A DNA stretch of 64,000 bases from Chlorella sorokiniana (taxonomy: Eukaryota > Chlorophyta > Trebouxiophyceae > Chlorellales > Chlorellaceae), in contig CP084613.1 in the NCBI GenBank assembly GCA_025917655.1, positions 4,404,001 through 4,468,000 on the forward strand, written 5' to 3'. Each line of letters starts with the position of its first letter. Position 1 is the first letter of the stretch. The position numbers were made by a program, and so were the translations under genes. This document shows, piece by piece, positions 1-11,316 of the stretch. Below the pieces are notes generated by a model. That model saw nothing but the letters and a program-made list of their open reading frames with translations, was not told where the DNA came from and searched no databases.

Positions 1-1422
1 TCCAGGGGCACCTGCGGCGGCATCGAGGAAGCCAGCTTGCCAAGCCAAGCCAAGCCATGGAGACTGTGTTGCGGGCAGCAGCCGAGGCCAGCACGGGCGA
101 TCGAAAAACAAAGGTGCAAGTAATAAACGACAGAGAGGTGCACAGGCAAGGACCAGGTTCTAGTTTGGTGACGTGCGGCAGGCAGCTTTCGGCAGGCTCA
201 ACCATGTTCTCTCGTTGCGGCCATGGCGGCTCGAGCTGGGCTGAGCAAGCATCGTGCCCAGCAGCAGCGACGGTAGCGTGTTGACTACCCCTGCCCTGGC
301 CAAGAAGCGTGTGCCGGTGCTGCAGCCGAACGATCCAAAGACGCACCTGCTCCCCAGGCTTGACCAGCATGCAGTCGCCCACGGCCACGTCAGCAGCCAG
401 CACGCGCCGCGCTGTGGTCACGTCAGGGCTGCCGTCGGCCGCCGTCGCCACCAGCGTCGCTTCCTTGGGCATTGCGTCGTACAACGCCGCCAGATTGCCC
501 TGCGCTTTTGCCGTGAGCAGGTGCTCCAGCGAATGGCTGGTTTGGAACAGGACCAGCAGCAGAGCGCCCTGCAAGGCGGGTTGGGGAGCGAGAGCGCTGG
601 CAGTTAGAGGGTGGGCATAACAGGGCAAGAGCGGGCGGTCAGCCAGCCTGGCCAGCTGCATTCCCACGGCGCTCGTCTGCGCCTGGTGGCGTGCAGCGGG
701 GGATGGCAAGGAAACAGCACGCAAAAAGCAGCGCCGGGCCAGCACAGCAAACCGAAACGGCAACTGATGTTGGGTGCTGACAGGCTCCAGCATCTCACCT
801 CGAGCGCATGTCCCGTGACCAACGTTCCCAGCACAGCCAGGTTCATGAGCACATGTGTGTCCACGCGGCCCGCAGCCACGTCGTAAGAAAGGTCCACAGC
901 GGCGGGCAGGCCGGCCAGCAGATACACGCCCGCTGTGGCGGCGGTCGACACCGCCCGCCCCGCGGCTGCGGCCGCCGCGCTCGGCGCCCATGTGCTGCCC
1001 GCCCAGCCCGCTGCCGCTGCTGCCAAGACGAGGAGGGCCACCTTGCCGATGGTGGCTGCAAGGCTGGACTCCAGCCAAGCTGCGGCAGCAGAGAGGCGGG
1101 TGGCGTCGTAGACCGCTCCGAGCAGGCGGTGCACGGGGTTCTTGGGGTTTGGGGCGTGCCCGTGATCGTGTCCGCAACATGAGCCCGTATCGTGCGTGTG
1201 GTTGGCGTCGTGGGAATGGCTGTGGGAGTGGCTGTGGGAGTGGTCGTGGCCGCCGTGAGCCAGGCAGCGCAGCGCGCCCCGGCTGCGCCGTGGATGTTTT
1301 AATCGGTACCCAACTAGCAAGTTGTTGTGAATTTTGGAAGGCAGGCTCTGCCCTGGGGGAAGAGCGGGCGGAGGCCTTGCCAAGCGGGGCGCTGCAGCGC
1401 GCAGCAGCCCCTGGCTGGCCAT
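1..1422 (-). CDS. HMA1: HMA1-type chloroplast heavy-metal P1B ATPase, 5' part (3' end outside window)
   Basis: P-type ATPase that moves metal ions (Cu, Zn or Ca are reported for plant HMA1) across the chloroplast envelope. The start ATG at 1422-1420 opens an arginine- and alanine-rich N-terminus typical of a transit peptide, followed by a histidine-rich tract (repeated HS/DH pairs and GSCCGHDHGH) that probably binds metal. Exons seen: 1422-799, 568-347, and 11-1, which continues off the left edge. The first two are phase 0 with GT-AG borders. Exon 1 carries two hydrophobic segments; exon 2 reads ALLLVLFQTSHSLEHLL and ends at VKPGEQ; exon 3 starts VPL, matching the family's GE-x-VP actuator-domain motif. 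The phosphorylation and ATP-binding domains lie outside the window. The ATG at 1506 is less likely because MASQG gives the better transit peptide. The family call is from remembered motifs. Confidence 0.85.
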
Positions 1423-2289
1423 GATGGGATGGAAGGATAGTGTGCGACAGCTGTTGACCTGCCCATAGGGTCCTTGGGTTTCTTGGAAGGCAAGATGGCG
1501 ATCCACCCGCCTCGCTGGCGGGCGGGCAGGAGTGCTCCCTGCTGCACTTAATTTAAATTCAATGGGGTGCTCCTAATGACAGTGAGTGCAACTTTCATTG
1601 TAGAAAATGATCTCCAAGTCCTGCCAGTCTATGTGGAGCACTGGCCCCTGCCGATCCGGGAGAACATGCTGGCAATATTACGGTCAACCGGTTCGGGCTG
1701 GCTCAAGTGGGTAGGCGACATTTCCATCTGGAGTGGTGTTGCGTCCATTGATGTATAAGCCGTTCAAGTGTGCAGGAACGAACAACAGCTCCTGTGGCAG
1801 GCTCCTTGAAGAGCCACCGCCAGGTTGCCGCGCGGGGCACCGCGAGTTGCCAGCTGGGCGCCAATGTAGCACGGCGCTTCCTGTGTGCCAAGCCACGCGG
1901 GGTGTTCAGATGCGGGTGTACACGCTGTAGCACCCACGTTCGATAACTACTTAGGCTCAGAGCAGCCTTCTTGGTCGTCGAGTTTCAGCTTTTCTCGTCA
2001 CTTCTGCTGCGTCACCTTGACTGCTATCCAGAAACTGTCAATTGACCTGAAATCTGCATCATGCTGCGATACATTGCTCGACGCCGACACCACGCAGCTG
2101 GGGGTACGTTCTGCCCGCTTTTTCTGCGTTTGCCGCGCCCTACAGCGCTTTTGTTGGTTTGAACAACAGTAGGAAGCCACTAGAGGGCTGGCAGGCCCTG
2201 GCGAAGAGTATCCAGAGAGTCCTGCGTACACTCTGCTGCCGTCATGCCGAGAGCATGCCGCCTTTGCGTGCTGGCACCATGCAGTGCGC
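1423..2289. other. Divergent intergenic region, HMA1 / small membrane protein
   Basis: About 870 bases between two divergently transcribed genes, so it should hold both promoters and 5' UTRs. The short open frames here have no recognisable product. No TATA box or conserved element could be assigned. Confidence 0.5.
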
Positions 2290-3011
2290 ATGATGTCTGC
2301 TGGCTCTGGAGCGCCATCCGAGGCGACTGCTGCCAAGAGGTGAGGACATGCCTGTGTTGCAGCATTGGTTCAGCTGCTTGTTGGGCCTCACTGCATGCAC
2401 GTGTGCCGCCTTCCTGACTGTGCCGTGCTGCGCACCTTGCAGCAACGCACCGCTGGTGAAGTTTTTGATGGCGGCGATTCCCATCGGAGGTGAGTCTCGC
2501 TGACCCTGCAGGCCCTGAAGTTCAGATACGCAGCAGCTGACTGGCGCACAGGTCCCCTACGCATGCTCTGCCACGCCTGCTGCCCATTGCAGTGATCGCC
2601 GCCGTGTTTGAGCGAGCCAGCCAGGGCCAGCCGCCGCGCACGCAGTCAGCGGCGGCAGAGGGCAGCAGCGACAGCAGAGCTTCTGGGGCAAGCGGCCAGG
2701 GGGAAGCGCACCCCGCTGCTTCCATCCATGGCGGCGTGACCAGCCACGGCGTGGAAATCGACCCTGCCAACCCCCTGCACAAGATGCTGCCGGAGACGGA
2801 CTGCGAGTTCTGCCTGGAAACACGGGAGAAACTGTGGGGCATGATGAAGGGCATGAAGAAGGTGCCTTCGGGTGGCGACGCCGGCAGCGCGGCGAAGCCG
2901 CAGCAGGGAGAGGTGGCGGCGGGGGGCTGGTCCCAAACCTGCAGCAAGCCCCAGCCTATCGTGAGCCGTTTGATGAAACTGACGGTATGGCAGCTGAGCC
3001 ATCTGTTGTAG
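2290..3011 (+). CDS. Small single-pass membrane protein of unknown function
   Basis: Three exons join in phase: 2290-2339, 2443-2489 and 2593-3011, with GT-AG introns, giving about 172 residues. After a short Ser/Ala/Gly-rich start there is one hydrophobic helix (FLMAAIPIGVIAAVF, near residues 24-38). A low-complexity spacer follows, then a conserved-looking patch with PLHKMLPETDCEFCLETREK and WGMMKGMKK. The CEFC pair could bind metal or form a disulfide, but that is inference. I do not recognise the family. The tail after residue 150 could be intron read-through, because a GTGAGC donor lies at 2960. It might also be the 5' end of the AlkB gene downstream, but a stop codon and about 400 bases separate them. 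Confidence 0.5.
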
Positions 3012-3408
3012 CCGTGTGAGCTGTTGAAAAGCTGCCCCTAGAATGCGAAGGTACACAGTACAGGGGGAAGCCAGCGGGACACAGATGGGAGGTTATCCCA
3101 GCTAACCGTAGGTTGCCTGGGCTCCGGAACGCAGCACCGTTTGGAGAAGTGCAGCAGCAGGCATCCCAGCCAGAAGCCAGATATGGTGGAAGTGATCAGA
3201 GGCCGCGTGCCCGCGGTCAGCCTGCCAAGGGTCTGTCGCCCAGCAGTCCTTCCAGCATGTAGGAGAAGTGTGTCGGCTCTGTATTTTCCGGCGAACGGGT
3301 CCCCCAAGCCGCCCAGGCGCCCGCAAACAACGCGAGCTGCCTTGAAAGTCGAGGGCGCTGAGGGTGAGGTTTCGCCACTGTTTTAGGCCCGTTGTAACAA
3401 CTGCTTCC

Positions 3409-6400
3409 ATGCCATCAGGGCAGGCAGCGCTCCAAGCGGGACCCCTGCACTTTGCTGCGCCGGCGCTCTCGGCCTGCACGCTCCCCCGCCGTCCTTTCAT
3501 GCCTCTCCCCATCATCTCGTACACTTGCCCCCATATTCTGTGCATTGCAAAACACTGCGTTCAGACAGTCTATCCTGTTCTGCTGGTGCTTCAGGCTCCT
3601 CCGCCGCGGCGCAGCTGCCGCCGCCGCAGCGCACCGCCGACACGCGCCTGGGGAGCTCTTCCTGCGCCTGCTGCCCGGCCAGCTGTACTACGGCCTGGCC
3701 CTGCTGTACCCGCTGGTCACCGCAGCCGCAGGCGTGGGCGCGGTGTGGGCCCCGCAGCGCGCGCGCGCTGGCGGCGCTGCCGCTGCTGCAGCGCGGGGCC
3801 GCTGGCGCCGCTGCTGCACCACGTGGCCACGACGCAGCCGGCCGCCACGCTGCTCTCCGTCGTTGTGTCGCTGCTCACCGCCTACCTGGCGTTTGTCGTC
3901 ATGCCAGCTGGCGACTTCCTTCTGGGGCGCGACCTGCGGAACCCGACCGAGGTGGGTGCTGCGATGCTGCGTGTGCACGGGTCTCGTGTGCCTGCCAGCA
4001 CAGCCACGCTACGCAAGTTAATTGCTTTGTGACCTGCAGTGCAGCACATGCCGAGCAGGGGGCTGTAAGGGTACAAAGCGCGCCCCAACGAACGCTCCGC
4101 ACCTAGTTGATGCAGGAGGAGGCGGTGGCGGCGGCGCAGGACACGCTGTACCGCGCCATCCTGTACGCGTACTGCCCCCTCCACATCGTCGTGCTGTGCG
4201 GCCTGTGCCACCTGCTGAGGTGGGGTGCAGCATTCTGCGTGCCCCAACCCCGAGGCATAGCAGGCCTAGGGGTTGACCGACCATGAACTCCCCTTCAAGA
4301 GCTGCAGCCGCCCGCTGCATCACCCTGCCCATTCATCTGCGCATCACAGCCCCTGCCCCTTGTCCTGCCGCACCCTGCGCAGCACCACTGCCGTGCACCC
4401 GCTGGCTTTCCTGGGGACCACACTGAGCATGGGGGTTTCGGGCGGCGTCCTCTTCACCGCCGCCCGTGAGCCGCCGCCCTCAACGCGCTGCTTGCTGCCG
4501 CCTCGCCGCCGCTGACCCGCTGCGTGCTGCCCAGCCAGCCCGACCTGCCGCCTGCTGTGCTCCTGTGCGGCCTGCAAACAGGCAGACTGCCTGCTGTTCG
4601 CGGCGCTTGGCCAGCCGGCTAGCTGCGCAGCATTGCCCGCAAGCCAGCTTCCGCACGGCCCCCTCCCCCTCCCTGGTCACCCCCGATCGGCTCCCCACCG
4701 CCCTGCCTCTCCAGACGAGCTGCTGCACGGCACCCACCGGCTGGACAAGCTGGGTGCCAACGTGCTGCTAGCGGCGGTCGGGTACATGCACTGGACGGAG
4801 AGCCACCTGGTGCACCACGTCAAGGTGGGCTGCGCAGCGCGCTCACCCCAGTTTCTGGCTTGGCACCGCTCTGCCTGCCCACAGCCAGCTCGACTGAGCT
4901 TGCATGCTCTGCTTTCGTGTGCGACGCTGCGTGCTCGTGTGTACCGTGGCCATGGTTTGTGTTCCTCTGCACCCACCCACCTGTGCCCCCACCCTCCCTA
5001 CCCGCTCAGGTGGCCACTCCGGAGGATCCGGCATCAGCCCGCCGCGGCGAGTCTCTGTACGCCTTCATCCCTCGCTCCATCTGGGGCAACCTGGTGGACG
5101 GGTACAGCACCGAGGCGCGGCGCCTGCGCCGCCGCCGCATCCCGCTGCTCAGCCCGCGCAACCGGATGTGGGCGTGGGCCCTGACGCCGCCCGCGCTGGC
5201 CGCGGCCGTGTTTGCGGCCTGGGGATGGAAGGGGCTGGCGTTTGCCGTGGGTCAGGCGGTGGTGAGGTGAGCTCGGGCGGCAGGGCAGTGGCGGGAAGTC
5301 GCCGGCGGATGCATGTGCTTGCATGAGCCGCCGGTTCTCTTCATTGCGCCCCCACCCCACCCCCATCCCCACCCCCCACCCACCCCCCACCTACCACCAC
5401 AACCAACAGCACACACACTCACACACACACCACAACCAGCCTGCACCCAGGGACTCGCCGCCCTGCGGCCAGCTCCCTACACTCCGCCCCCACTCCTGAG
5501 AGTAGGCTCACCTTCTCTGCCGCCTCCTGCGCCTCACGCCCATGCAGCATCGTCATGCTGGAGACGGTCAACTACCTGGAACACTACGGCCTGCAGCGGC
5601 GCAAGGGGCCCGACGGACGGTGCGCCTGCCGCCGCCGCGCGCGCGTTTCTCGCCAGCAGCAGCGCATGTGCGTGGCTCGCCCTCGGCTCGCCCCCTGCGC
5701 CCTGTTCTGGCTGGCCTCACTTCCCCCAGCTTGTTCGCCTCTGCTGCACCACGCGTGCTCTCTTGCCCGCCCTCCAATTCCCCTCTCCCTCCATGCGTGC
5801 GCCTGCTCTGCCTCCTGCTCGCTCAGCGTCGCGCGCCCCCCACACACACACACACACACACACACACCACACCCCACACACACACCACCACCCCACCACC
5901 CACCACTACCACCACCACCACCACTACCACCTCCCTTCCCTGCCGCCCAACCGCCCCTCTGCCCGCAGGTATGAGCGCGTGGGCCCCCAGCACTCGTGGA
6001 ACGCCGCCTGGATGGTCACCTCATCATTCTCCTTCCGCCTGCAGCGCCACGCAGACCACCACCTGTGTGGCGCTCGGCCCTACCAGGTGGGCCGCGGGCC
6101 GCCGGCGCCGGCGCCCTTGGGGCTGGCGGCTTGCGCATTGGTGTGGTGGACTGTGTGCAAGAGTGTGTCGAGTGTGTGTGTCTGGAGGGCGGGGAGGGAG
6201 GGGCGGATTTTTAGACGAGGATCAGCGGGCAGCAAGGTAGCCACGCAGGCAGCCGCAGCAGCGCTACTGCTAGCAAGGATGTCGGCAGGGCGGCGCATGG
6301 CCAGCGCTTTGATGGCGGGGCAGCCCATGGATGCGTTCTTGCTCCCTGTGTGCAGCTGCTGCGCGATGTCTCCGAGGCGCCTCAGCTCCCCTTCAGCTAC

Positions 6401-6526
6401 CCAGGCGCCATGCTGCTGGCTGCCCTGCCTCCGCTGCACTTCAAGGTCATGCATGCCCGCCTGGACGCCTATGAAGCCGCGCGGAAGCAGCCGAATGACA
6501 TGGCGATGGCAGCGCCCGCGCCCTAA
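3409..6526 (+). CDS. alkB: AlkB-type integral-membrane alkane/fatty-acyl hydroxylase (non-heme diiron)
   Basis: Member of the membrane diiron family that hydroxylates terminal carbons of alkanes or fatty chains. Exons: about 3594-3951, 4107-4219, 4383-4465, 4715-4824, 5010-5266, 5548-5619, 5969-6086 and 6356-6526, all joining in phase. Splicing rebuilds the histidine boxes: HELLHGTH (across the 4465/4715 junction), ESHLVHH, NYLEHYGL and LQRHADHH. The stretches VATPEDPASARRGESLYAF and HSWNAAWM are also classic AlkB. Several hydrophobic helices precede box 1. The first exon needs two frame corrections between about 3740 and 3810, in GC-repeat sequence. The 5' end is unresolved: 3409 is only the best upstream ATG. 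The poly(A) signal is at 6967. Substrate unknown; xylene-monooxygenase-like relatives cannot be excluded. Confidence 0.88.
5840..5932. repeat. (CA)n / (CCA)n microsatellite in AlkB intron
   Basis: About 15 CA units run directly into CCA/ACC triplets, within the AlkB intron 5620-5968. Similar C- and CA-rich tracts lie at about 5345-5440 in the preceding intron. No function is implied. Confidence 0.8.
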
Positions 6527-6966
6527 CCAGCAGGTTGCCTGAGCATGCAGTTGCAAGGCGTGGCGCATGCCCTCCTGCCGCCATGATGCACAATCCATGC
6601 TGTCTTATGAAAGCTGCACAGCAGCCTCAAGCAAGTAAATTGCGGCAATGCACAACTGACGTCACATTGCGGCTGCCGCGGCCCTTTGTTGCACAATGCG
6701 GTGCCTGTATGCGCCCGTGGTTTTTCGCCCGATCATCATTTCGTCGCTCCGTCCTCACATGCAATCACACAGCCTTCCCGTCGTGTTACGAACAGTCAAC
6801 GACCCGTCCCTTCAACCCCCTAGCTGTCCTTCCTCCTCATAGATGCATAAAATATCTGATGCTCGACTGCTGTAGGCATTGCCCCCTTTCTTTGATTTCA
6901 AGCATGCCCGTTTTGAAGGGCAGCGCAAATAGTCCCCGACCCAACAGCTCCTTGCGTTTCAATCAT

Positions 6967-6978
6967 TGTAACATGTAA
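6967..6978 (+). terminator. Poly(A) signal, AlkB transcript
   Basis: Two TGTAA motifs (6967-6971 and 6974-6978) about 440 bases after the AlkB stop. TGTAA is the standard chlorophyte polyadenylation signal. The rest of 6527-7113 is the convergent 3' region shared with ERH and holds nothing else I can support. Confidence 0.55.
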
Positions 6979-7113
6979 AGAGGAACACAAACATGAGATG
7001 GAAAGCCAGCAGGAACAGCAGCAGCAGTCAAGTTCAAAGAAGGCAGGCAGGGCGGTTGATCGTCAACGGAATGAGCAGCGAGGCGGCAGGCTGCAGCACA
7101 CCATGCCAGGCGC

Positions 7114-8218
7114 TCAGCGCCCACCCTGGTCCGCCAGGCGCCGCAAGTGCGAGAATGCCTTCTTTTTCAGCCACTCCTTGCCCGCTGGCACATATGCCAT
7201 GATCTGGGGCTCAAAGACGAGCGCACTGCAGCAGGGCAGCAGCAGCAGCAGTTGCAGCAGGCCGGGTCACAGCAGGCAGGCCTCAGCGGCTCCGATAGCG
7301 GCGCCTCTCCCAACTGTTTGGGGGCCCCATGCAGGAGCGCCGCCGCGGTGAGCGCCTGCCCCCGCGAGCCCCATGCGGAGCCCTGCTGCCGCGCGAAGCA
7401 GGAGCCAGCAGCCAAAACAAACAGGGCATTGCTCATGACGAGGAAGCGGGCTGCACCTGAGGTCGGGCATGTTGTCTATCCATGAGTACAGATCCCCGAT
7501 GTCATATGTGATGCTGCGCAGCTGCGGGTTCAGCTCCCGCAACCGCCGCTCAAACTCGTTGCAGATGCCTGCGGGGGCCTAGGCGGAGGCTGGTGGGCGC
7601 GCCTTCAAAAATTGAGGGGCCGGCACACCGTGAAGCAGCGAGATGCGCATGCAGGGAAGCCAGCAACGGGGGCAACCAAAGAAGATGAGAGCTCACCTTC
7701 TACTGCTTGTGGCACGCCCTCATAATCTGCAGAGCATCGCAGGCGTAAATGCATAACGCTGTGGCTCACGCAAGCATGTAGGTTGGCGGGGAGCAAGGGG
7801 AGCAGGCGGGCTAGCTGCTTGCAACAAGAGCAGCTTGCAGCCAAGCGGTGCCCCTACCTTTAAAAGTCCGGCTGGCCTTGTTGGGCGTAGGCTGCATGAG
7901 AATGATTGTGTGCTTGTCCGCCTGCAGAACATAGCACATGTGCGTTCAATTACCCACAGTGCCGACTCACAAGAGACGATGTTGCTGCCTTGCAGTGCCG
8001 CCTGCCGCGCCGCTGCCCGCTGCTGGTAGCAGGTGGGCTGGGCTGCGAATTGCTTTTTGTACCGAAAACACCAGGACTGTGCGGCGCTAAACTTGTTGCT
8101 GCCAAAACGGGGCTGAAAAGCCGAGCTGAGGAAGAGTGAAGGGTGCCACCCATCACGGTCGTCCGCGGGGCCTGGAGCCGGGCTGGCATCGACGCAGGCC
8201 TCTGCCAGCGCTCACCAT
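7114..8218 (-). CDS. ERH: Enhancer of rudimentary homolog (ERH)
   Basis: Small conserved nuclear protein that acts as a dimeric adaptor in RNA processing in animals and fission yeast. Exons: 8218-8216 (only the ATG), 7921-7858, 7726-7697, 7568-7457 and 7225-7114, all GT-AG and all phase-consistent, giving about 105 residues, the family's usual length. Matching stretches are HTIILMQPTPNKASRTF, DYEGVPQAVEGIC, LNPQLRSITYDI and VPAGKEWLKKKAF. The N-terminus MADKHTIILMQP aligns with animal MSHTILLVQP. No frame correction is needed. It is convergent with AlkB and divergent from UFD1. Confidence 0.95.
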
Positions 8219-8517
8219 GCTGCGATCGCGGTTCTGGACGCACAAAGTTGACGGAACGAGGTGGCTAGATGGCAGGGCACAGCAGATGATCTTGGACGAT
8301 CGTGGGGTCAAATCGCTTGGTCAATTCTCCACGGCACGAGCGAGCTGACCATTCGGTGCGCGTACTTCAAAGGTACGGCGGTGCCCCTCGCTATGCGGGC
8401 AATCGCCTGTTGGGCATTCAGTGATCACCTGTGCGGTATCGTGTAAACTTTGCACTGCCCAGTCCCCCTGCCTTGCCTCCTCGACATACATTGATCTTGG
8501 ACTCTTCAACAGAAGTT
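8219..8517. promoter_or_regulatory. Shared divergent promoter region, ERH / UFD1
   Basis: 299 bases separate the two divergent start codons, so both promoters and 5' UTRs must fit here. No individual element could be identified. Confidence 0.5.
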
Positions 8518-10497
8518 ATGTTTGGAATGTTCGGAGGCTTTGGTGGATATGGTGGTAGCAGATTTGAGGCCAGCTACCGCTGCTACCCTGTGTCCTTCTT
8601 GGACAAGCCTGAAGCGGAGCGAGGCGACAAAATTTTCCTGCCGCCCTCAGCACTGGACCGCCTAGGTGGGCAATGGGTGGCGATTCTTCTCCAAAACCCG
8701 CCCTCCCGCCTGCCCCTGCCTGCCCCTCTGGGGAGACCCTTCCGCCCGCCAAGCCGACTGACCAACAGCACCTGCCGCCTTCCCCCTGCAGCCCAGCTGC
8801 ACATCGACTACCCCATGCTCTTCCAGGTGGAGAACCGGCGGGACGGGCACAGCACCCACTGCGGCGTGCTGGAGTTCATTGCGGACGAAGGCATGGTGTA
8901 CATGCCCTACTGGGTGCGCGGCAGGACTAGGCCCCAAAGCCAGCACATTGCTGGCTTTGGGGCACTAAAGCTTCTGCAGCTACTGTTTTGGGGCACTAAA
9001 GCTTCTGCAGCTACTGACCCTGCACATCTGATACTCCCTCTTCTCTCTATCATGGCAACTATCTCTGTCATGGCCACAGGCAGCACCCTGCCGTGGTCGG
9101 AAGACGGTTTGCAGCGGCGGGTGCTGGCCTGCCCCCAGCCAACCGGCTCCCTCCGCCTCCCGCGCCCCCCGCCGCCGCCCGCAGATGATGCAGAACCTTC
9201 TGCTGCAGGAGGGCGACGTGGTGAGCCTGCGCTCCGCCACGCTGCCCAAGGGCACGTTCGTGAAGCTGCAGCCGCACTCGACAGACTTCCTGGACATCAC
9301 AAACCCGCGCGCCGTGCTGGAGACCACGCTGCGCAACTTCTCATGTCTCACAGGTGCGCTGCGGGCGGGTGGCCGGGCGCGGCCGTGGCTGGGTGCAGCT
9401 GAGTGTAGCGGGGCTGGATGCGGTGCCAGCGGCCTGACGATCCCGCTGTCGCTTGCCACGTGGCTGCCTGCTGTGTTGCGGCCTTGCAGCCGCCCGCCGT
9501 TGCACCCCCACCCCACCCGCTCCCACATCCCATTGCCGCCAGCGCACGCGCTCCAGCCACTCTCACGCGTCAGCCCGCTTCTTTCCACCCGCAGTGGGGG
9601 ACACCATCCCCATCAACTACAACAACCGCCGCTACTTCATCGACATTGTGGAGGCCAAGCCGAGAGCGCCATCTCGGTCATCGAAACCGACTGCAACGTG
9701 AGCCGGTCTGCTGCTCCTCCCGCCGCTTCTCAACTTTCGCGTGCGCCTGCATGCGTGTGCATGTGTGTGTGCGCCTGCATGCGTGCGCGTGTGTGTGCGC
9801 GTGTGTGTGTGTGTGCGTGTTTGTGGCTTGGGCGGGGCCGCGTGGCACCTCCAGCCTGGTTTTCAGTTCAAGCGTGCGAACGTTCAGTTCAGCGGCTGTG
9901 CGAGCTGTTGAACTGAGCAGCTGGAGGGCTGGACGGCGGCAAACACAGCTGCGCCTGCTGCGCACACACCTGCCGCCGCGACCTCAACCACGCGGGTGCA
10001 GGTGGATTTTGCGCCGCCGTTGGACTATGTGGAGCCGCCGCGGCAGCCCGCGCAGCAGGCGGTGCCGATGGCGGCGGAGGCGCCCGCAGGCGCTGCAGCG
10101 GCGGCGGAGCCGGAGCCGGAAGAGCCCAAGTTCCTGGCGTTTGCGGGGTCTGGGCAGCGGCTGGATGGCAAGCCGGTCAGCGAGTCGCGGCCCATCGCCA
10201 TCCCGCTGTCGGCCGCCGGGCAGCTGGGCGGCGGCAGCAGCAGCCGCGCGCTGTCGGCGGCAGGCAGCGTGGGCAGCGGCGCGGGTGGCGACGGCGGCGG
10301 CGCTGCAGCCACGGGCTCCGCGCCCAAGCGGCCGGGCAAGGTGTTTGGGGGCAACCGGCTGCAGGCCAAGCTGGCAGACAAGGCGGGGGCGCGGGGCCGA
10401 CGCCGCCAAGCCGTCGCCGCCGCCAGCGGAGGAGAAGACGGAGGAGGAGCCTCGGTTCAAGGCCTTCCAAGGCAGGGGCTACAGCCTCAAGGGCTGA
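8518..10497 (+). CDS. UFD1: UFD1, ubiquitin-binding cofactor of CDC48/p97
   Basis: Partner of NPL4 in the CDC48/p97 complex that extracts ubiquitinated proteins for the proteasome, including in ER-associated degradation. Exons: 8518-8665, 8792-8913, 9185-9353, 9595-9697 and 10002-10497. Recognisable parts are [65 protein letters not shown] and the C-terminal [14 protein letters not shown] that contacts CDC48. The double-psi barrel is followed by a low-complexity Ala/Gly/Ser linker. Two corrections are needed: one base missing after GAGGCCAAGCC near 9663 (giving [10 protein letters not shown] then [12 protein letters not shown]), and one surplus base in the G runs near 10383-10397. Both borders then splice in phase. 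Confidence 0.95.
8931..9016. repeat. Perfect hairpin followed by a 30-bp tandem duplication (UFD1 intron 2)
   Basis: A 13-bp perfect inverted repeat (GCCCCAAAGCCAG, 8931-8943, with its complement at 8951-8963) encloses a 7-base loop. A 30-base unit ending GCTTCTGCAGCTACTG then occurs twice, at 8956-8985 and 8987-9016. All of it lies inside the intron 8914-9184. Confidence 0.85.
9745..9832. repeat. GT/GC-rich microsatellite in UFD1 intron 4
   Basis: Alternating GT and GC dinucleotides with a partial repeat of GCGCCTGCATGCGTG. Purine-pyrimidine alternation of this kind can adopt Z-DNA, but nothing shows that it does so here. Confidence 0.7.
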
Positions 10498-11316
10498 CGG
10501 CCACCCGCACCGCTGCTGCCGCCGCACTGCGCAGCGCTGCTGCCCGGCGAGTGGAAACTGCGGGCGGCAGGCTGTGCACAGTCCGCTGCCCGCCGCCATG
10601 GGACGCTCCCTTTCTCCCCTGTTTGATGACCTGTTTCATGCCACCTGTACTCTTCAGCTCCTCTGGCCCTCTTCAGCCCTCTGTTTGCTCGTTTCCTTCT
10701 TTCATCACATGACTGGTGCAGGCAGGAAAACCGTTGAGCAGTTGCATACGCAGTGCTGAGCTGGGCAGGAGGGACAAGGAAGGGAGGTGCTGTGTGCTTC
10801 ATAGACAGATCAGGAGGAGTCAACAGCCAGAGTGAATGGAGGGGATGGCTGAGAATGCACAGGGTGGAGGGGAGGGTGGGGCTGAGGGCTGTGCAGGGTG
10901 GACTGGGGGCTTGGGACAGGCTGGCGGGCAGGGAGGGGCAGCTCCACTGCACGTCCAGCGCGGCTCCTAATTTCTTTAATCAGCGGATCTTGATTTATAA
11001 GGAAGACTGGAAGGGAAGAGCAATCCTTCGTCTCGAAACTCGAAACTCGAGGGAGGCAGCACAGGTGTCGACAGAAGACGCCGCTTGCAAGCGCGGGCGG
11101 CCGGTGTTGCCGAGGGGTCCTTTGGGTGAACCGCCGCAGCCGCCATGGCAGGCGCACAGCAAGCTGCCGAGGTGGCTCACGCGTGCGGCCGCTGACCCCG
11201 TTCATGCAATTCGTGGCGGGAGACCCCAGCAGGCGGCGGGGCTCCTGGGGGCGTGGCAAAGCCTGCCTGAGTGCAGCCGCCCGCTGAACCGACTCAGCGG
11301 CTCGGGTGGGCAGCGC
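10498..11316. other. Convergent intergenic region, UFD1 / secreted protein
   Basis: About 820 bases between the UFD1 stop and the stop of the next minus-strand gene. Open frames here look like shadows. No clear TGTAA was found on either strand, so the 3' ends are unresolved. Confidence 0.45.

Noticed and set aside
3409-6526. Bacterial contamination as the source of AlkB
   Set aside because: At least seven in-phase introns and a downstream TGTAA signal show it is nuclear algal DNA.
5313-6542. 409-residue open frame on the plus strand over the end of AlkB
   Set aside because: It reads through CA repeats and shifts frame relative to the AlkB exons, which have histidine boxes and clean splice sites.
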